64,000 nt of DNA from Acetobacter pasteurianus subsp. pasteurianus LMG 1262 = NBRC 106471 (GCF_000285275.1 NZ_CADO01000139.1:186001-250000); one strand, 5' to 3'; shown: positions 1 through 9,602, numbered from the stretch's first letter. Notes: generated from the letters alone by a model not told the origin. Program-made: numbers and translations.

Positions 1-274
1 ATGTGAAGCCATCGCGCACACCGTTCCATTCCAGATAAGCGCGGCTAAGCCCCAATGTGGCGACAGGAGGCTGCTTTTTGCCGCCAGAAATAACGGTAAC
101 CGGTAAAAAAGGGCGCACCAGCGGCGTAACATTAATTGGCCCCAGCGCCATGCACGCAAACAGCAAGGCTGTGCCCACAAGCGGCAGGCCAACCATGGCA
201 TAGGCACCATAGACCAGAAATCGCCGGGTTTTTGTGCGCCGTGGGCGCGTGGTGTCTTGACCGTTGGAAGTCAA
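1..274 (-). CDS. AsmA-like (DUF3971/YhdP-type) protein, N-terminal fragment
   Basis: The gene runs off the left edge; only the first 91 residues are present. A TTG at 272-274 follows an in-frame stop and has an AAAGG about 11 nt upstream. The product starts with an Arg/Lys-rich cytoplasmic segment, then one hydrophobic helix (about residues 24-45), then a periplasmic stretch beginning GPINVTPLVRPFLPVTV. This layout (basic N-tail, one membrane anchor, 'L.PFL' segment) is typical of AsmA/YhdP-like proteins, which in known cases act in phospholipid transport or envelope maintenance. The gene is divergent from glnE with only 38 bp between the starts, so the promoters must overlap the two genes. 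The family call is inference from a short piece. Confidence 0.55.
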   Translation of the reverse strand, partial: MTSNGQDTTRPRRTKTRRFLVYGAYAMVGLPLVGTALLFACMALGPINVTPLVRPFLPVTVISGGKKQPPVATLGLSRAYLEWNGVRDGFT

Positions 275-312
275 CGCAGCAAGCCTTTATTGTTCACAGC
301 ACGGGCCAGATC

Positions 313-3300
313 ATGACGCAGGCAGACCATTCCCTTTTTCGAGACGTAAGGCAACCTAGAGGGCATGGTTCCCGCATGTGGCCAGATGCAGACTGGCCCG
401 CTCCGGCTGATAAACGTGCGGCCGAACTTTTTACGCAGGATATGCTGGCCCTGGCGCAGGAAGCGGGTGTTGCAGAATCTGTCATGATACAGCCCGGCGC
501 GCGGGAGCTGCTGGCCTGCCTTGGGGGCAACAGCCCGTATCTGGCTGATTTGGCGCGTGAAGATGTTCTGGCCTTTGCGGCCCTGCTGGAACAGGGGCCG
601 GATATTTGTGTGCAGGATGCGTTTGCAACATGCGCGGAGTTTGACACAACATCGGGGCGAGAGTGTGTCGCGGCTTTTTTGCGGCATACAAAAAAACGCA
701 TAGCTTTTATTTGTGCTGTGGCAGACTTGGGCGGCTTCTGGTCTTTGGAAGAAGTCACGCATGCTCTCAGCCGTTTGGCTGATACCGCGCTGGATCTGGC
801 TGTCAGGCATTTGCTGTGGTGTGCCTTTCAGGCAGGGCAGCTGGCTTTGCCAAACCCGGAACAGCCTGCGCAGGGCTGCGGCTTTGTAATTCTGGCCATG
901 GGCAAGCTGGGCGCGCGGGAGCTGAATTTTTCATCCGATATAGACCTGATGGTGCTGTATGATCCCACAGCGTACCCTCAGTCGGACACAGTGCGGCGTG
1001 TGTTCGTGCGTATGACTAGCGATCTTGTGAGCCTGATGGAAGCACGAGATGCCAATGGATACGTTTTTCGCACAGATTTAAGATTACGGCCCGATCCATC
1101 CTCCACCCCTCCGGCGGTTACGGTGCAGGCGGCCACCCTGTATTATGAAAGCCTCGGCCAAACGTGGGAACGCGCGGCCATGACAAAAGCGCGCCCTGTG
1201 GCGGGGGATCTCACACTGGGGCGGCGTTTTCTGGCGGCCATTCGCCCTTTCATCTGGCGCAGACACTTGGATTTTGCGCTGATTGATGACCTGCATGACA
1301 TGAAAGCCCGGATTGACCGTTACCGTAAGGCGGGCCGCACAGATTTAAGCACTCTGCCAGATGCCGTGCTGGCAGATCCTTCCGCCAGCATAGAATGGCT
1401 GCTGGGCCATAACCTCAAGCTGGGGCAGGGCGGTATTCGTGAAATTGAATTTATCGCGCAGGCCATGCAGCTTGTCTGGGGTGGGCGCGAGCCCGCGTTG
1501 CGGGATAAAACTACCTTTGGTGCGCTCAAAAAACTTGTGGGTTCAGGCCGTCTGCCGCGGGAAGAGGCCGAGGTGCTGGCCCGTACCTATCGCTTTTTGC
1601 GCGATGCAGAGCACCGCTTGCAAATGCGGGCAGACCATCAAACCCACAGCCTGCCAGATACGCGGGAAGGGTTTGAGGCTTTTGCCATCTTCATGAATTA
1701 CCCAGATGCCGAAGTTCTGGCGCTGGATATGTTGCCCCGTATGCGTGAGGCACGGCGTATTTTTGAACGCCATTTTGTGCTGCATTCCGCCCAGCCGGAA
1801 GAAGTGGAAGGCAGTGTTCTGGTGCCCGGCCCGGAAGATGGGCAAACGGCAGAGCTGTTGCAAAAACACGGTTTCCCGCCCGAACAGGTGGAGGAAGCCA
1901 CACAGGTTCTCACCCGTTGGCGTGGTAACGGCTTGCGGGCGCTGCGGTCTGAGCGCGCACATGCGTTGTTGCGTGTGTTGTTGCCGACATTGCTGGCCAG
2001 TTTTGGCGCACGCAGTAATCCGCTAGCCTGTTTGCGCCGGTTTGATGCCTTGCTGGCGCGGCAGCACGCTGGGGTGCAGCTTCTTTCTCTGTTTGAACGC
2101 AATCCGGCATTGGTGGACCGTATTGCCAATATCTTTGATGCCTCGGTTTTTCTGGCAGATTATCTGGCAGACAAGCCTTCTGCGCTGGAAGGTTTGTTGG
2201 AATCCGAGCCAGAGGAAGGGCGTACGGTAGTGGCGCGCCTTCAGCATCTGGCGGAGGAAATGGCGGATATTGAAGAGCTGGTCACAGCTTTACGCCCGCT
2301 TTTGCGTGGTGAGGAATTTCGCCTCTCCGTTGCCTTGCTGGAAGGCCGCATGACGGAAAACGAGGCCGAAAAGCAGCGCACGGTGCTGGCAGATACCATT
2401 ATCACCATTGTTAAACACGCGGTGGAGGTCGAGCACACGCGCCGCTACGGGCATGTTCCGGGTGGAGGAATGGCCATTGTAGCACTTGGCAAAGCCGGTT
2501 CGCGCGAGATGATGCCGCGCTCAGACCTTGATTTGCTGATGGTGTTTGATCACCCCGAAGATGTGCAGGCCAGCGAGGTACCGCAGGCGGATGCAAAAGC
2601 AGAGCGTCCACTGTTTTCCGCCCCACGGTCTGTTGGGGTGGCGCAGTATTATACACGGTTGGCCCATGCCTTTATTGCCGCGCTTACTGCACCGGGGCCG
2701 GAAGGGCCATTATATGCGGTGGATATGCGGTTGCGTCCCTCCGGCGCAGCGGGGCCGGTTGCTGTCTCGCGCCCCGCTTTTTTGCGTTACCACACAGAAT
2801 CCGCATGGACATGGGAGTGCATGGCGCTCACGCGTGCCCGTATTGTAGCTGCTCCAGCAGAATTGAAGCAGGTGTTGCGGAAGGATCTGGATGCCATTCT
2901 GGATGGCCGTTTGCGGGCCGAGCCAGCATCTCGCGCAACACTGCTGAAAGATGCCTGCGCCATGCGTGCGCGTTTGGCGCGAGACCTGCCAGCATCTTCC
3001 GTATGGGATGTAAAACGGCGGCTGGGCGGGCTGATAGATGTGGAATTTATTGCCCAGATTTATCAGCTGATTGGCGCAAATAGTGCCGTGCGGGATGTCA
3101 GCACCCGTTTGGCGCTGGGGCGGCTGGAAAAGGCAGGGCTGCTGAGTGCTGAAGATGCTCAGTTTTTAAAGCAGGCTGAGTTGTTCTGGCGTCAGCTTCA
3201 GGCTGTCTTGCGGCTGCTCTGTGGGGCAACGCCGCCTGTTGATCTGGAGCGTGATCTGGCTCCTGCATCATTAAACGTGCTGCTGAAAGCCATGAAGCTA

Positions 3301-3390
3301 GAGACGCTGCCGGATCTGATTGAAAAGGCGAACATTCTGGCGCGTGATGTGCACGCAGTTTTTGCCCGGCTGGTTGGCCCGGTAGAATAA
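313..3390 (+). CDS. glnE: Bifunctional glutamine synthetase adenylyltransferase / adenylyl-removing enzyme
   Basis: GlnE attaches AMP to, and removes it from, glutamine synthetase, switching ammonia assimilation with nitrogen status; PII proteins control it in known systems. The 1025-residue product has the duplicated nucleotidyltransferase layout of the family. The N-terminal (removase) half has GKLGARELNFSSDIDL at about residue 197. The C-terminal (transferase) half has GKAGSREMMPRSDLDLL at about residue 726. Each is followed by the helical GlnD/GlnE-associated domain with a GGI-EFIAQ motif (GGIREIEFIAQ and GGLIDVEFIAQ). The reading frame is open back to 136, but that part overlaps the divergent gene and looks non-coding. 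ATG 313 is preferred; ATG 376 is an alternative. No strong Shine-Dalgarno is visible. bcp follows after 80 bp. Confidence 0.95.
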   Translation: MTQADHSLFRDVRQPRGHGSRMWPDADWPAPADKRAAELFTQDMLALAQEAGVAESVMIQPGARELLACLGGNSPYLADLAREDVLAFAALLEQGPDICVQDAFATCAEFDTTSGRECVAAFLRHTKKRIAFICAVADLGGFWSLEEVTHALSRLADTALDLAVRHLLWCAFQAGQLALPNPEQPAQGCGFVILAMGKLGARELNFSSDIDLMVLYDPTAYPQSDTVRRVFVRMTSDLVSLMEARDANGYVFRTDLRLRPDPSSTPPAVTVQAATLYYESLGQTWERAAMTKARPVAGDLTLGRRFLAAIRPFIWRRHLDFALIDDLHDMKARIDRYRKAGRTDLSTLPDAVLADPSASIEWLLGHNLKLGQGGIREIEFIAQAMQLVWGGREPALRDKTTFGALKKLVGSGRLPREEAEVLARTYRFLRDAEHRLQMRADHQTHSLPDTREGFEAFAIFMNYPDAEVLALDMLPRMREARRIFERHFVLHSAQPEEVEGSVLVPGPEDGQTAELLQKHGFPPEQVEEATQVLTRWRGNGLRALRSERAHALLRVLLPTLLASFGARSNPLACLRRFDALLARQHAGVQLLSLFERNPALVDRIANIFDASVFLADYLADKPSALEGLLESEPEEGRTVVARLQHLAEEMADIEELVTALRPLLRGEEFRLSVALLEGRMTENEAEKQRTVLADTIITIVKHAVEVEHTRRYGHVPGGGMAIVALGKAGSREMMPRSDLDLLMVFDHPEDVQASEVPQADAKAERPLFSAPRSVGVAQYYTRLAHAFIAALTAPGPEGPLYAVDMRLRPSGAAGPVAVSRPAFLRYHTESAWTWECMALTRARIVAAPAELKQVLRKDLDAILDGRLRAEPASRATLLKDACAMRARLARDLPASSVWDVKRRLGGLIDVEFIAQIYQLIGANSAVRDVSTRLALGRLEKAGLLSAEDAQFLKQAELFWRQLQAVLRLLCGATPPVDLERDLAPASLNVLLKAMKLETLPDLIEKANILARDVHAVFARLVGPVE

Positions 3391-3470
3391 GCCGGGCATG
3401 ACGCCGGAACAGCTTGCTGACCCTGCACGTTCACTCTGGCGTAAGAGATTTTAAAAGAAGGAAACCAAGC

Positions 3471-3959
3471 ATGACGGAAAAACACACGCTTGAAGTAGGA
3501 GATGCTGCTCCGGCGTTTGATATGGAAGCAAGCGGCGGCCGTAAGGTGGCGTTGGCAGATTTTAAGGGCAAACCGTTTGTTCTGTATTTCTACCCCAAGG
3601 CAGATACACCCGGATGCACAAAGGAAGCCTGCGGATTTAACGAGGCCCTGAAAGATTTTGACAAGGCAGGCCTGACCGTTATTGGCGTTTCGCGCGATCC
3701 GGTAAAAAAGCTAGACGCCTTTGCGGCCAAATATGATCTGACATTTCCCTTGGCATCAGATGAATCCGGGAGCGTGACAGAGGCCTACGGTGTGTGGGTA
3801 GAAAAAACCAATTACGGCCGCCAGTATATGGGTATCGAGCGCACAACGTTCCTGATCGGGGCGGATGGTAAAATTGCGCATATCTGGCCCAAGGTGAAAG
3901 TGCCGGGCCATGTTGAAGCCGTGCTGGAAGCTGCCCGCGCATTGGCGGGCAGCGCCTGA
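3471..3959 (+). CDS. bcp: Thioredoxin-dependent peroxiredoxin, BCP/PrxQ type
   Basis: A 162-residue cytoplasmic thiol peroxidase that reduces H2O2 and organic hydroperoxides using thioredoxin. The active-site segment YPKADTPGCTKEACGF matches the BCP signature, with the peroxidatic Cys and a second Cys five residues later that serves as the resolving Cys in PrxQ-type members. Length fits the family. The frame is open upstream to 3414, but ATG 3471 has a good AGAAGGAAA just upstream and removes an unlikely basic N-tail. It lies 80 bp after glnE on the same strand and may be co-transcribed with it. Confidence 0.93.
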   Translation: MTEKHTLEVGDAAPAFDMEASGGRKVALADFKGKPFVLYFYPKADTPGCTKEACGFNEALKDFDKAGLTVIGVSRDPVKKLDAFAAKYDLTFPLASDESGSVTEAYGVWVEKTNYGRQYMGIERTTFLIGADGKIAHIWPKVKVPGHVEAVLEAARALAGSA

Positions 3960-3997
3960 TTTTTGTTTTCAGGCCTCAGCTTTATTCGGCTGGCTGA

Positions 3998-4399
3998 TTA
4001 CCACGCCTGATAATATCCGCGCGGGCCGTAATAGCCGTAACCCGGCCCGGGCATAACCGGCACAGCGGGAACTACGTAAGCTGTTGGTGGTGGCGGAGGG
4101 GGCGGCGGTGCGTAAGCCACCGGTGGGCTGCCAGCCATTGTGGCGCCTGCCAAAGCCCCTACGGCCAGACCGCCAATAAGGGCACCGGCAATGGCACCAC
4201 CACCGGGGCCACGATGATGATAATAGCCACCTCTTGGTCCGCCCCAACCGGGGCCTCCCGGTCCGCCACGCGGGCCACCGGCCCAACCGGGGCCGCCCAT
4301 CATATGTGGTCCGGGTTGCGCCTGCGCCGCGGGCACGCTTGCCAAGCCAAGGCCCGTAATAACGGGCAGGGCCATCAGAAGTTTGGTTATCTGGCGCAT
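3998..4399 (-). CDS. Gly/Pro-rich exported protein of unknown function
   Basis: 133 residues. A classical signal peptide (MRQITKLLMALPVITGLG, Ala-rich cleavage region ending AQAQ at about residue 28) is followed by a Gly/Pro/Trp-rich stretch (repeats of the type GGPGW and GGPRGG), a hydrophobic glycine-zipper-like segment (about residues 70-92, GGGAIAGALIGGLAVGALAG), a run of eight prolines, and a Tyr/Gly/Pro-rich tail. An AAGGAGG lies 9 nt upstream of the ATG, so it is probably well translated. The glycine-zipper segment suggests membrane association. I do not recognise a named family. It is convergent with bcp and is followed by no obvious T-run terminator. Confidence 0.75.
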   Translation of the reverse strand: MRQITKLLMALPVITGLGLASVPAAQAQPGPHMMGGPGWAGGPRGGPGGPGWGGPRGGYYHHRGPGGGAIAGALIGGLAVGALAGATMAGSPPVAYAPPPPPPPPTAYVVPAVPVMPGPGYGYYGPRGYYQAW

Positions 4400-4552
4400 G
4401 AAATGAGCCTCCTTGAAACAGGATTACACCTGCGTTCTTTCTCTCATCTCAAATAATGGCGCATCTTATGGCAAATTAAAGGCGTATCCGCGGCGTTATT
4501 TTGTATGCTTATTTTATGAAACACTTAGCCTCGTACTTAAAAGGCCGTAACT

Positions 4553-4587
4553 GGCATGCTGCCTTACGCATGATAAGGCAACATGCC
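4553..4587 (-). terminator. Imperfect hairpin downstream of the KgtP-like gene
   Basis: A 14-bp inverted repeat with one mismatch (GGCATGcTGCCTTA / TAAGGCAaCATGCC, loop of 7) lies just past the stop codon of the minus-strand permease. On the minus strand it is followed by AGTTACGGCCTTTT, only a weak U-tract. It is probably the transcript end or a 3'-stabilising hairpin for the permease. The rest of 4400-4600 is AT-rich leader of the Gly/Pro-rich protein gene and shows no further gene. Confidence 0.55.
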
Positions 4588-4600
4588 GTGCACTGAATAT

Positions 4601-5881
4601 TCAGGAACGTGCAGGAGCGGTGGCTGGTGCGCTAATGCGGTCTGCCTGTTTCAGGCGTAAAACCGTAAACAGGGTAACTGCCGCACAGATGGAAACATAA
4701 CCGGCAAACCAGTTTTCGTGCCCGATCTGTTTGCACCACAGGGCAATGTATTCCGTTGTGCCACCAAAAATGGAAACCGTGAGTGCATAAGGCAGGGCCA
4801 CACCCAAAGCACGAATACGAGTGGGAAACAGCTCAGCCTTCACAATGGCGTTAATGGATGTGTAGCCCGATGCAATAAATAGCGCCGTAACAATCAGACC
4901 AAATGCCACCCATGGGGATGAAGCAGTAGCAAGTACATGCAGTAGCGGAATGGTGCCAAATGTTGCGCCAAAGCCAAAAAACAGCAGCAGCGGCTTGCGA
5001 CCAATTTTATCAGAAATGGCCCCAAAAACAGGCTGCATGGCGGCAAATACCACCAGACTGGCGGTGGAAATAAGAGTTGCCGTTTCCTTGGGAAAGCCCA
5101 GCGTGTTGGCCAGATATTTCTGCATGTAAATGGTGTAGGTATAAAACGCCACGGTGCCACCAAGCGTCAGGCCACATACCGTTAATACAGCCCGCCAATG
5201 GTGCAGAAGAACGCGAATACCGCCTTTTTCTTCTTCCGTATGTGCGTTTTTAAAGCTGTCACTTTCTGTCATCTGGCGGCGTAGCCAGAACACCAGCACA
5301 GCGCCCAAAGCCCCCATCAGAAACGGCACACGCCAGCCCCAGCTTGCAATCTGTTGTGGGGTTAGCAGCACGTATTGCATGAGCAGCAGCAGAACAAGCG
5401 CTAAAAGCTGGCCCATAACCAGTGTGACATACAAAAAGCCAGACCAGAATCCGCGATGTTCCGGTGTGGCTACTTCGGCCAGATAGGTGGCGGATGCCCC
5501 GTATTCTCCCCCAAGGCTCAGGCCTTGCAGCAGACGGGCAATCAGCAGCAGCAGTGGGGCGGCAAGGCCGATCTGGTCATATGTTGGGCATACGGCAATG
5601 GCCAAAGACCCCAAACACATGGTGAGCACAGAAATGGTAAGCGCGCTGCGGCGGCCATATCGATCTGCCGCCATACCCAAAAGCCACCCGCCCACAGGGC
5701 GCATGAAAAACCCTACAGCAAATACTGCGGCTGCATTTAACAGCTCAACCGTAGGGTTGCCGTGCGGGAAAAAGGCATGGGCAAAATAAATGGTGAAAGA
5801 GGAATAAACATACCAATCAAAATATTCCAGCAGGTTACCTGCGGAACCTGCCACAATGCCGCGAATGCGCTGTGCCGTGTT
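4601..5881 (-). CDS. MFS metabolite:H+ symporter, KgtP-like dicarboxylate permease
   Basis: A 12-TM inner-membrane protein of the MHS family. It resembles 2-oxoglutarate permease KgtP along its length: SAGNLLEYFDWYVYSSF near the N-terminus, GWLLGMAADRYGRR in loop 2-3, ARLLQGLSLGGEYGASATY, and GAISDKIGRKPLL after TM7. It probably imports an organic acid with protons; the exact substrate cannot be read from the sequence. The frame is open to a GTG at 5914, but the GTG at 5879-5881 has AGGAGA 9 nt upstream and gives an N-terminus (VNTAQRIRGIVAGSAGN) like that of KgtP, so 426 residues are preferred. It is divergent from rmuC across a 240-bp spacer in which I see no clear promoter. Confidence 0.88.
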   Translation of the reverse strand, partial: NTAQRIRGIVAGSAGNLLEYFDWYVYSSFTIYFAHAFFPHGNPTVELLNAAAVFAVGFFMRPVGGWLLGMAADRYGRRSALTISVLTMCLGSLAIAVCPTYDQIGLAAPLLLLIARLLQGLSLGGEYGASATYLAEVATPEHRGFWSGFLYVTLVMGQLLALVLLLLMQYVLLTPQQIASWGWRVPFLMGALGAVLVFWLRRQMTESDSFKNAHTEEEKGGIRVLLHHWRAVLTVCGLTLGGTVAFYTYTIYMQKYLANTLGFPKETATLISTASLVVFAAMQPVFGAISDKIGRKPLLLFFGFGATFGTIPLLHVLATASSPWVAFGLIVTALFIASGYTSINAIVKAELFPTRIRALGVALPYALTVSIFGGTTEYIALWCKQIGHENWFAGYVSICAAVTLFTVLRLKQADRISAPATAPARS

Positions 5882-6120
5882 CACTCTTATTGTTCTCCTG
5901 TCTGGAAAAGGCACGGTGTTATTTGATTCCGCTGCCTGAATGACATGTTTTTAATAGCTTGCCACGCAGTGCATGTTCTGCACGCAAGGCAGGCGAAGGG
6001 GCAGGTCATACCACTGCCTGTGGTCGATTGTCATTACGGTGCCGCGATAAAGCTGTTCTGGCGGGCAATCTATGCGTTTGTAGTGCTTGCTCTTGCTGCG
6101 GACATAAGACAAAACGGGGC

Positions 6121-7389
6121 ATGAGTTCCATAATTGTTCTTTTGAGTATTGCTGTGTGCGCCCTGTTGCTGGGGGCGGGCCTTACCATTTTGCTACGCCC
6201 TAAATCTGGTGGCACGGATGCAGATCTGCTGGCACGGCTGTATGTTCTGGTCGAGCGAGAGGCCGCAACTGCGCGTTCCGATATTGCTGCCCAGCGTAAC
6301 AGCATGGTGGAAATGGAACGCGCCATGGGGGGGCGCATTGAACGCATGCGCACGGAGCTGGCAGAACAGCTTGGCGCACTGGCCGGAGGGCTGGGGCGAG
6401 AACAGGCCGAAGCCCGTGCCGCACAGGCCGAAGCCTTGCGCAATCTGGCAGATACATCAGCCCAGCAGCTTGCCTCTATCCGCCGTGCCGTTACGGAACA
6501 GTTGCACGAAGCGGTAGAGCAGCAGATGCAAACATCGTTCCAGCGTGTGCTGGAACAGTTTTCTGCCATGCAAAAGGCTATGGGTGAGGTAAGGGCCATG
6601 ACAGGCCAGATAGGAGACCTCAAACGCCTGTTCAGTAACGTCAAAACCCGTGGCGGCTGGGGGGAAGCCCAGTTGCGCGCCATTCTGGATGATGTGCTGC
6701 CGCCCGGAACGTATGAAAGCAATGTGCGGATTGGCAACGGGAATGACGTGGTGGAATTTGCCATTCGCATGCCGGTTAAATCCAGCACGCCGCCCTTGCT
6801 GCCGGTAGATAGTAAATTCCCCACCGAAGCCTATGAACGGTTGTTAAATGCTGCGGATGAAGGGGATGCAGCGGGAGAAAAGGCAGCCCGCAAATCTCTG
6901 GAAAACACCATGCGGCTAGAGGCGCGCAAAATTTCCAGCAAATATATTCACCCGCCTAAAACGGTGGAGTTTGCGGTACTGTATCTGCCTACAGATGGGT
7001 TATATACAGAAGTGGCACGTATGCCGGGGCTGATTGATGATCTGGGGCGGCAGTTTCGGGTTATGGTTATGGGGCCTGCTCTTATGCCCGCCATGTTGCG
7101 CACAATCCATTTGGGGTACGTTACACTGGCATTGGAAGAGCGGACAGAAACCATTGCGCGCCTGTTGGGGGCCACGCGGCAGGAAATGATCAAGATGGAT
7201 GGCGTGCTGGATAAACTGGCGCGGAATGCGCAGGCCATGTCTTTTTCTATCGAGGAAGCCCGCAGGCGCACACGTTCGGTGAGCCGCAAGTTGCGCGAAC
7301 TGGATGAACCGGAAGACAATGCCAGCGGAACAGAAGAGTCTGAAATTGAATTTACTGGCGTTGATTCAAATGGGACGGCATCAGTTTAA
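6121..7389 (+). CDS. rmuC: RmuC-family DNA recombination protein
   Basis: 422 residues. An N-terminal membrane anchor (about residues 3-25, SSIIVLLSIAVCALLLGAGL) is followed by a long coiled coil (about 35-170) and then the RmuC nuclease-like domain with VDSKFPTEAYERLL and FAVLYLPTDGLYTE. E. coli RmuC limits inversions at short inverted repeats. The upstream open frame to 5959 is Cys-rich and does not look coding, so the ATG at 6121 is chosen even though only a weak GGGG precedes it. The stop codon is 3 nt before the response-regulator start, which suggests co-transcription with the sensor-pump block. Confidence 0.88.
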   Translation: MSSIIVLLSIAVCALLLGAGLTILLRPKSGGTDADLLARLYVLVEREAATARSDIAAQRNSMVEMERAMGGRIERMRTELAEQLGALAGGLGREQAEARAAQAEALRNLADTSAQQLASIRRAVTEQLHEAVEQQMQTSFQRVLEQFSAMQKAMGEVRAMTGQIGDLKRLFSNVKTRGGWGEAQLRAILDDVLPPGTYESNVRIGNGNDVVEFAIRMPVKSSTPPLLPVDSKFPTEAYERLLNAADEGDAAGEKAARKSLENTMRLEARKISSKYIHPPKTVEFAVLYLPTDGLYTEVARMPGLIDDLGRQFRVMVMGPALMPAMLRTIHLGYVTLALEERTETIARLLGATRQEMIKMDGVLDKLARNAQAMSFSIEEARRRTRSVSRKLRELDEPEDNASGTEESEIEFTGVDSNGTASV

Positions 7390-7392
7390 CAG

Positions 7393-8124
7393 ATGAATGG
7401 AACAGCGGATATGTCTAAGGAAGATACCGATTTTTTCTCACCCAATGGGAAAACGGTGCTTCTGGTAGAAGATGACGGCACCATAGCCGAAGAAATTGCA
7501 GCTGAACTGACAGCCCGCGGTTTTAAGGTGCTGCACGAAGCCACGGGTAATGCCGGGCTGGAAGCCGCCTTGCGGTTAGAAGCAGACATAATGGTGGTAG
7601 ACCGCCTTTTGCCCGGTCTGGATGGTTTGAGCGTTATAGAAACCATGCGGCAGCAGGGCATACGCATGCCTGTTCTGGTGCTTTCTGCCCTTTCTGCGGT
7701 GGATGATCGGGTAACCGGCCTTAAGGCTGGGGGAGATGATTACCTCACCAAACCCTTCGCCATAGAAGAACTGGTGGCCCGTATAGAAGCCCTGTTGCGC
7801 AGGCCGGATGATACCCGCAGCACCAAGCTGCATCTGGGCCCGATTGATATGGACCTGATAGAACGCCGCGTCTGGCGGGATGGACGGGAAATCGAGCTGT
7901 TGCCGCGTGAATTCCGTTTGCTCGAATACCTTATGCGCAGGCCGGGGCAGGTGCTCACACGTTCCATGTTGCTGGAGGATGTGTGGCAGTATCGGTTTAT
8001 TCCGCGCACCAATCTGGTGGATGTGCATATCGGCAAGCTGCGGCGGAAAATTGATGGGCCGGGAGAAGAACCGTTGATCGAGAGTATTCGCGGAACGGGA
8101 TTCCGGCTGCGTGTTCCTGACTGA
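7393..8124 (+). CDS. OmpR/PhoB-type response regulator
   Basis: 243 residues. The receiver domain (about residues 18-130) contains VLLVEDD (acidic pocket), VVDRLLPGLDG with phospho-acceptor Asp70, and DDYLTKPF with the conserved Lys. A winged-helix Trans_reg_C domain (about 145-240) ends SIRGTGFRLRVPD. An internal ATG at 7411 (MSKEDTDFF) is an equally likely start. The reading frame overlaps the following kinase by 14 nt. With the RND pump operon directly downstream, it probably activates that operon; this is inference from position. Confidence 0.92.
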   Translation: MNGTADMSKEDTDFFSPNGKTVLLVEDDGTIAEEIAAELTARGFKVLHEATGNAGLEAALRLEADIMVVDRLLPGLDGLSVIETMRQQGIRMPVLVLSALSAVDDRVTGLKAGGDDYLTKPFAIEELVARIEALLRRPDDTRSTKLHLGPIDMDLIERRVWRDGREIELLPREFRLLEYLMRRPGQVLTRSMLLEDVWQYRFIPRTNLVDVHIGKLRRKIDGPGEEPLIESIRGTGFRLRVPD

Positions 8125-9505
8125 ACTTTTTCGTACAGCTACCTTCCGCATCACCCTTATGGCGCTGGCCGCCATGGCGGGGGTGATGGTCATGCAGTTT
8201 GGTCTGGTTTACGCGCAGCTTGAGGCTGTGGAATCTCGTCGTTCCACTGAATTGCTGAAAGGCGAGGCCGAACTGCTGGCCCAGATGTCTCCCGAGCATC
8301 TGGAATACGTTATCCGCCGGCGCGCCACGGATGATCTACGGTTGATCATCAACAGTGCTGGGCTGTTTGATTCCGGGCATGCCCTTATTGCAGGGGATTT
8401 GCGTACATGGCCCAAGGGCCTGAAGGCAGATGGCAAACCTCATAATGTAGAAATCTACCCCGAAGAAGGGGATTCGTATCCCTTGCGCGTGCTGGCAGAA
8501 AAGCTGCCAGATGGCACCATTCTGGTGTTGGGGCGCAGCTTTCATCTGCTTTCCGAGCAAAAGCTCATGCTGCGCCACACCATGCTGGTGGCGGCCATAC
8601 CCACCTTTGTGTTTGCGTTGTTTCTGGGCATCGTGCTTAGCCACCGCGCGCTTTCCCGCGTGAAGGAAATGCACGAGGCCATAGACCGCATTATGGCCGG
8701 TGATATCCATGAACGCCTGCCTGCCGCCAAGGAGCGGGATGATCTGGAACGCCTGGCAGGCAGTGTAAACCGCATGCTGGACCGGCTGGAACGGCTGATG
8801 GACGATATGCGGGAGGTGGGTAATGATATTGCGCATGATTTACGCACCCCGCTTTCACGCATGCGGGCCAGATTGGAGCGGGCTCTTTCTGCCGGTGCGG
8901 CCGATCCAGCGGCGCTTGAGGCCGCAGTGGGGCGTGCTGTGGATGATCTGGACCAGTGTCTGGGAATTATCACCGCGTTGCTGCGCATTGCAGAAATAGA
9001 AAATAGCCGCAGAAAAGCAGGCTTTGGGCAGGTTCTTTTAGCCGATCTGGTGGCAGACGTATTTGATTTGTATGAACCCATAGCTGAAATGGAAGATAAA
9101 GTGCTGGTTGCAAAGGAGGGCGAGGCCCCTTGCTTTGTATGGGGGGACCGGCACTTGTTGATCGAGCTTTTGGCTAATCTGGTTGATAACGCCATCAAAT
9201 TCACACCAGAAGGTGGCCGCATTACTCTGGGGTCGCAACGGATCAACGGTGCGGCGTCTCTTTTTGTTACGGATACTGGCGTAGGCATTGCACCGGCTGA
9301 AAGAGAAGCCGTGCTTTCACGCTTTTACCGGTCGGACAAAAGCCGCCATGTACCGGGTAGCGGGCTGGGGCTTAGCCTTGTGTGCGCCATTGCGCATCTG
9401 CACGAAGCCCATGTCACCATTGAAACAGGGGCAGAAGGAATAGGCACCTGTTTCAGAATTACCTTTCCATCCGCTTTTTTACAAAAGGTTGAAGATTGCA
9501 CGTAA
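8111..9505 (+). CDS. Membrane sensor histidine kinase
   Basis: 464 residues starting at a GTG inside the regulator gene. TM1 is about residues 9-30, a periplasmic sensor region of about 125 residues follows, and TM2 is about 157-175. A HAMP domain (about 178-230) leads to the HisKA box NDIAHDLRTPLSRMRARL with phospho-acceptor His242, then to HATPase_c with NLVDNAIKF (N box, about residue 354) and GSGLGLSLV (G2 box, about 417). The ligand is unknown. It is the cognate partner of the overlapping regulator and probably senses a compound exported by the RND system that follows after 97 bp. Confidence 0.92.
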   Translation: MFLTELFRTATFRITLMALAAMAGVMVMQFGLVYAQLEAVESRRSTELLKGEAELLAQMSPEHLEYVIRRRATDDLRLIINSAGLFDSGHALIAGDLRTWPKGLKADGKPHNVEIYPEEGDSYPLRVLAEKLPDGTILVLGRSFHLLSEQKLMLRHTMLVAAIPTFVFALFLGIVLSHRALSRVKEMHEAIDRIMAGDIHERLPAAKERDDLERLAGSVNRMLDRLERLMDDMREVGNDIAHDLRTPLSRMRARLERALSAGAADPAALEAAVGRAVDDLDQCLGIITALLRIAEIENSRRKAGFGQVLLADLVADVFDLYEPIAEMEDKVLVAKEGEAPCFVWGDRHLLIELLANLVDNAIKFTPEGGRITLGSQRINGAASLFVTDTGVGIAPAEREAVLSRFYRSDKSRHVPGSGLGLSLVCAIAHLHEAHVTIETGAEGIGTCFRITFPSAFLQKVEDCT

Positions 9506-9602
9506 TGATGTTGGCGGGCCGCAGATATGTATGTAACGATAAAACCATGCCAAATCTGCCTGTCTGCAATGCAGCGTCTCTAACCGTGCAAGGTTGGAGC
9601 GC

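Noticed and set aside
136-312. N-terminal extension of glnE
   Set aside because: It overlaps the divergent AsmA-like gene, and the translated part does not resemble GlnE.
5959-6120. N-terminal extension of rmuC
   Set aside because: It is Cys-rich, has no ribosome site, and would place extra sequence before the membrane anchor.
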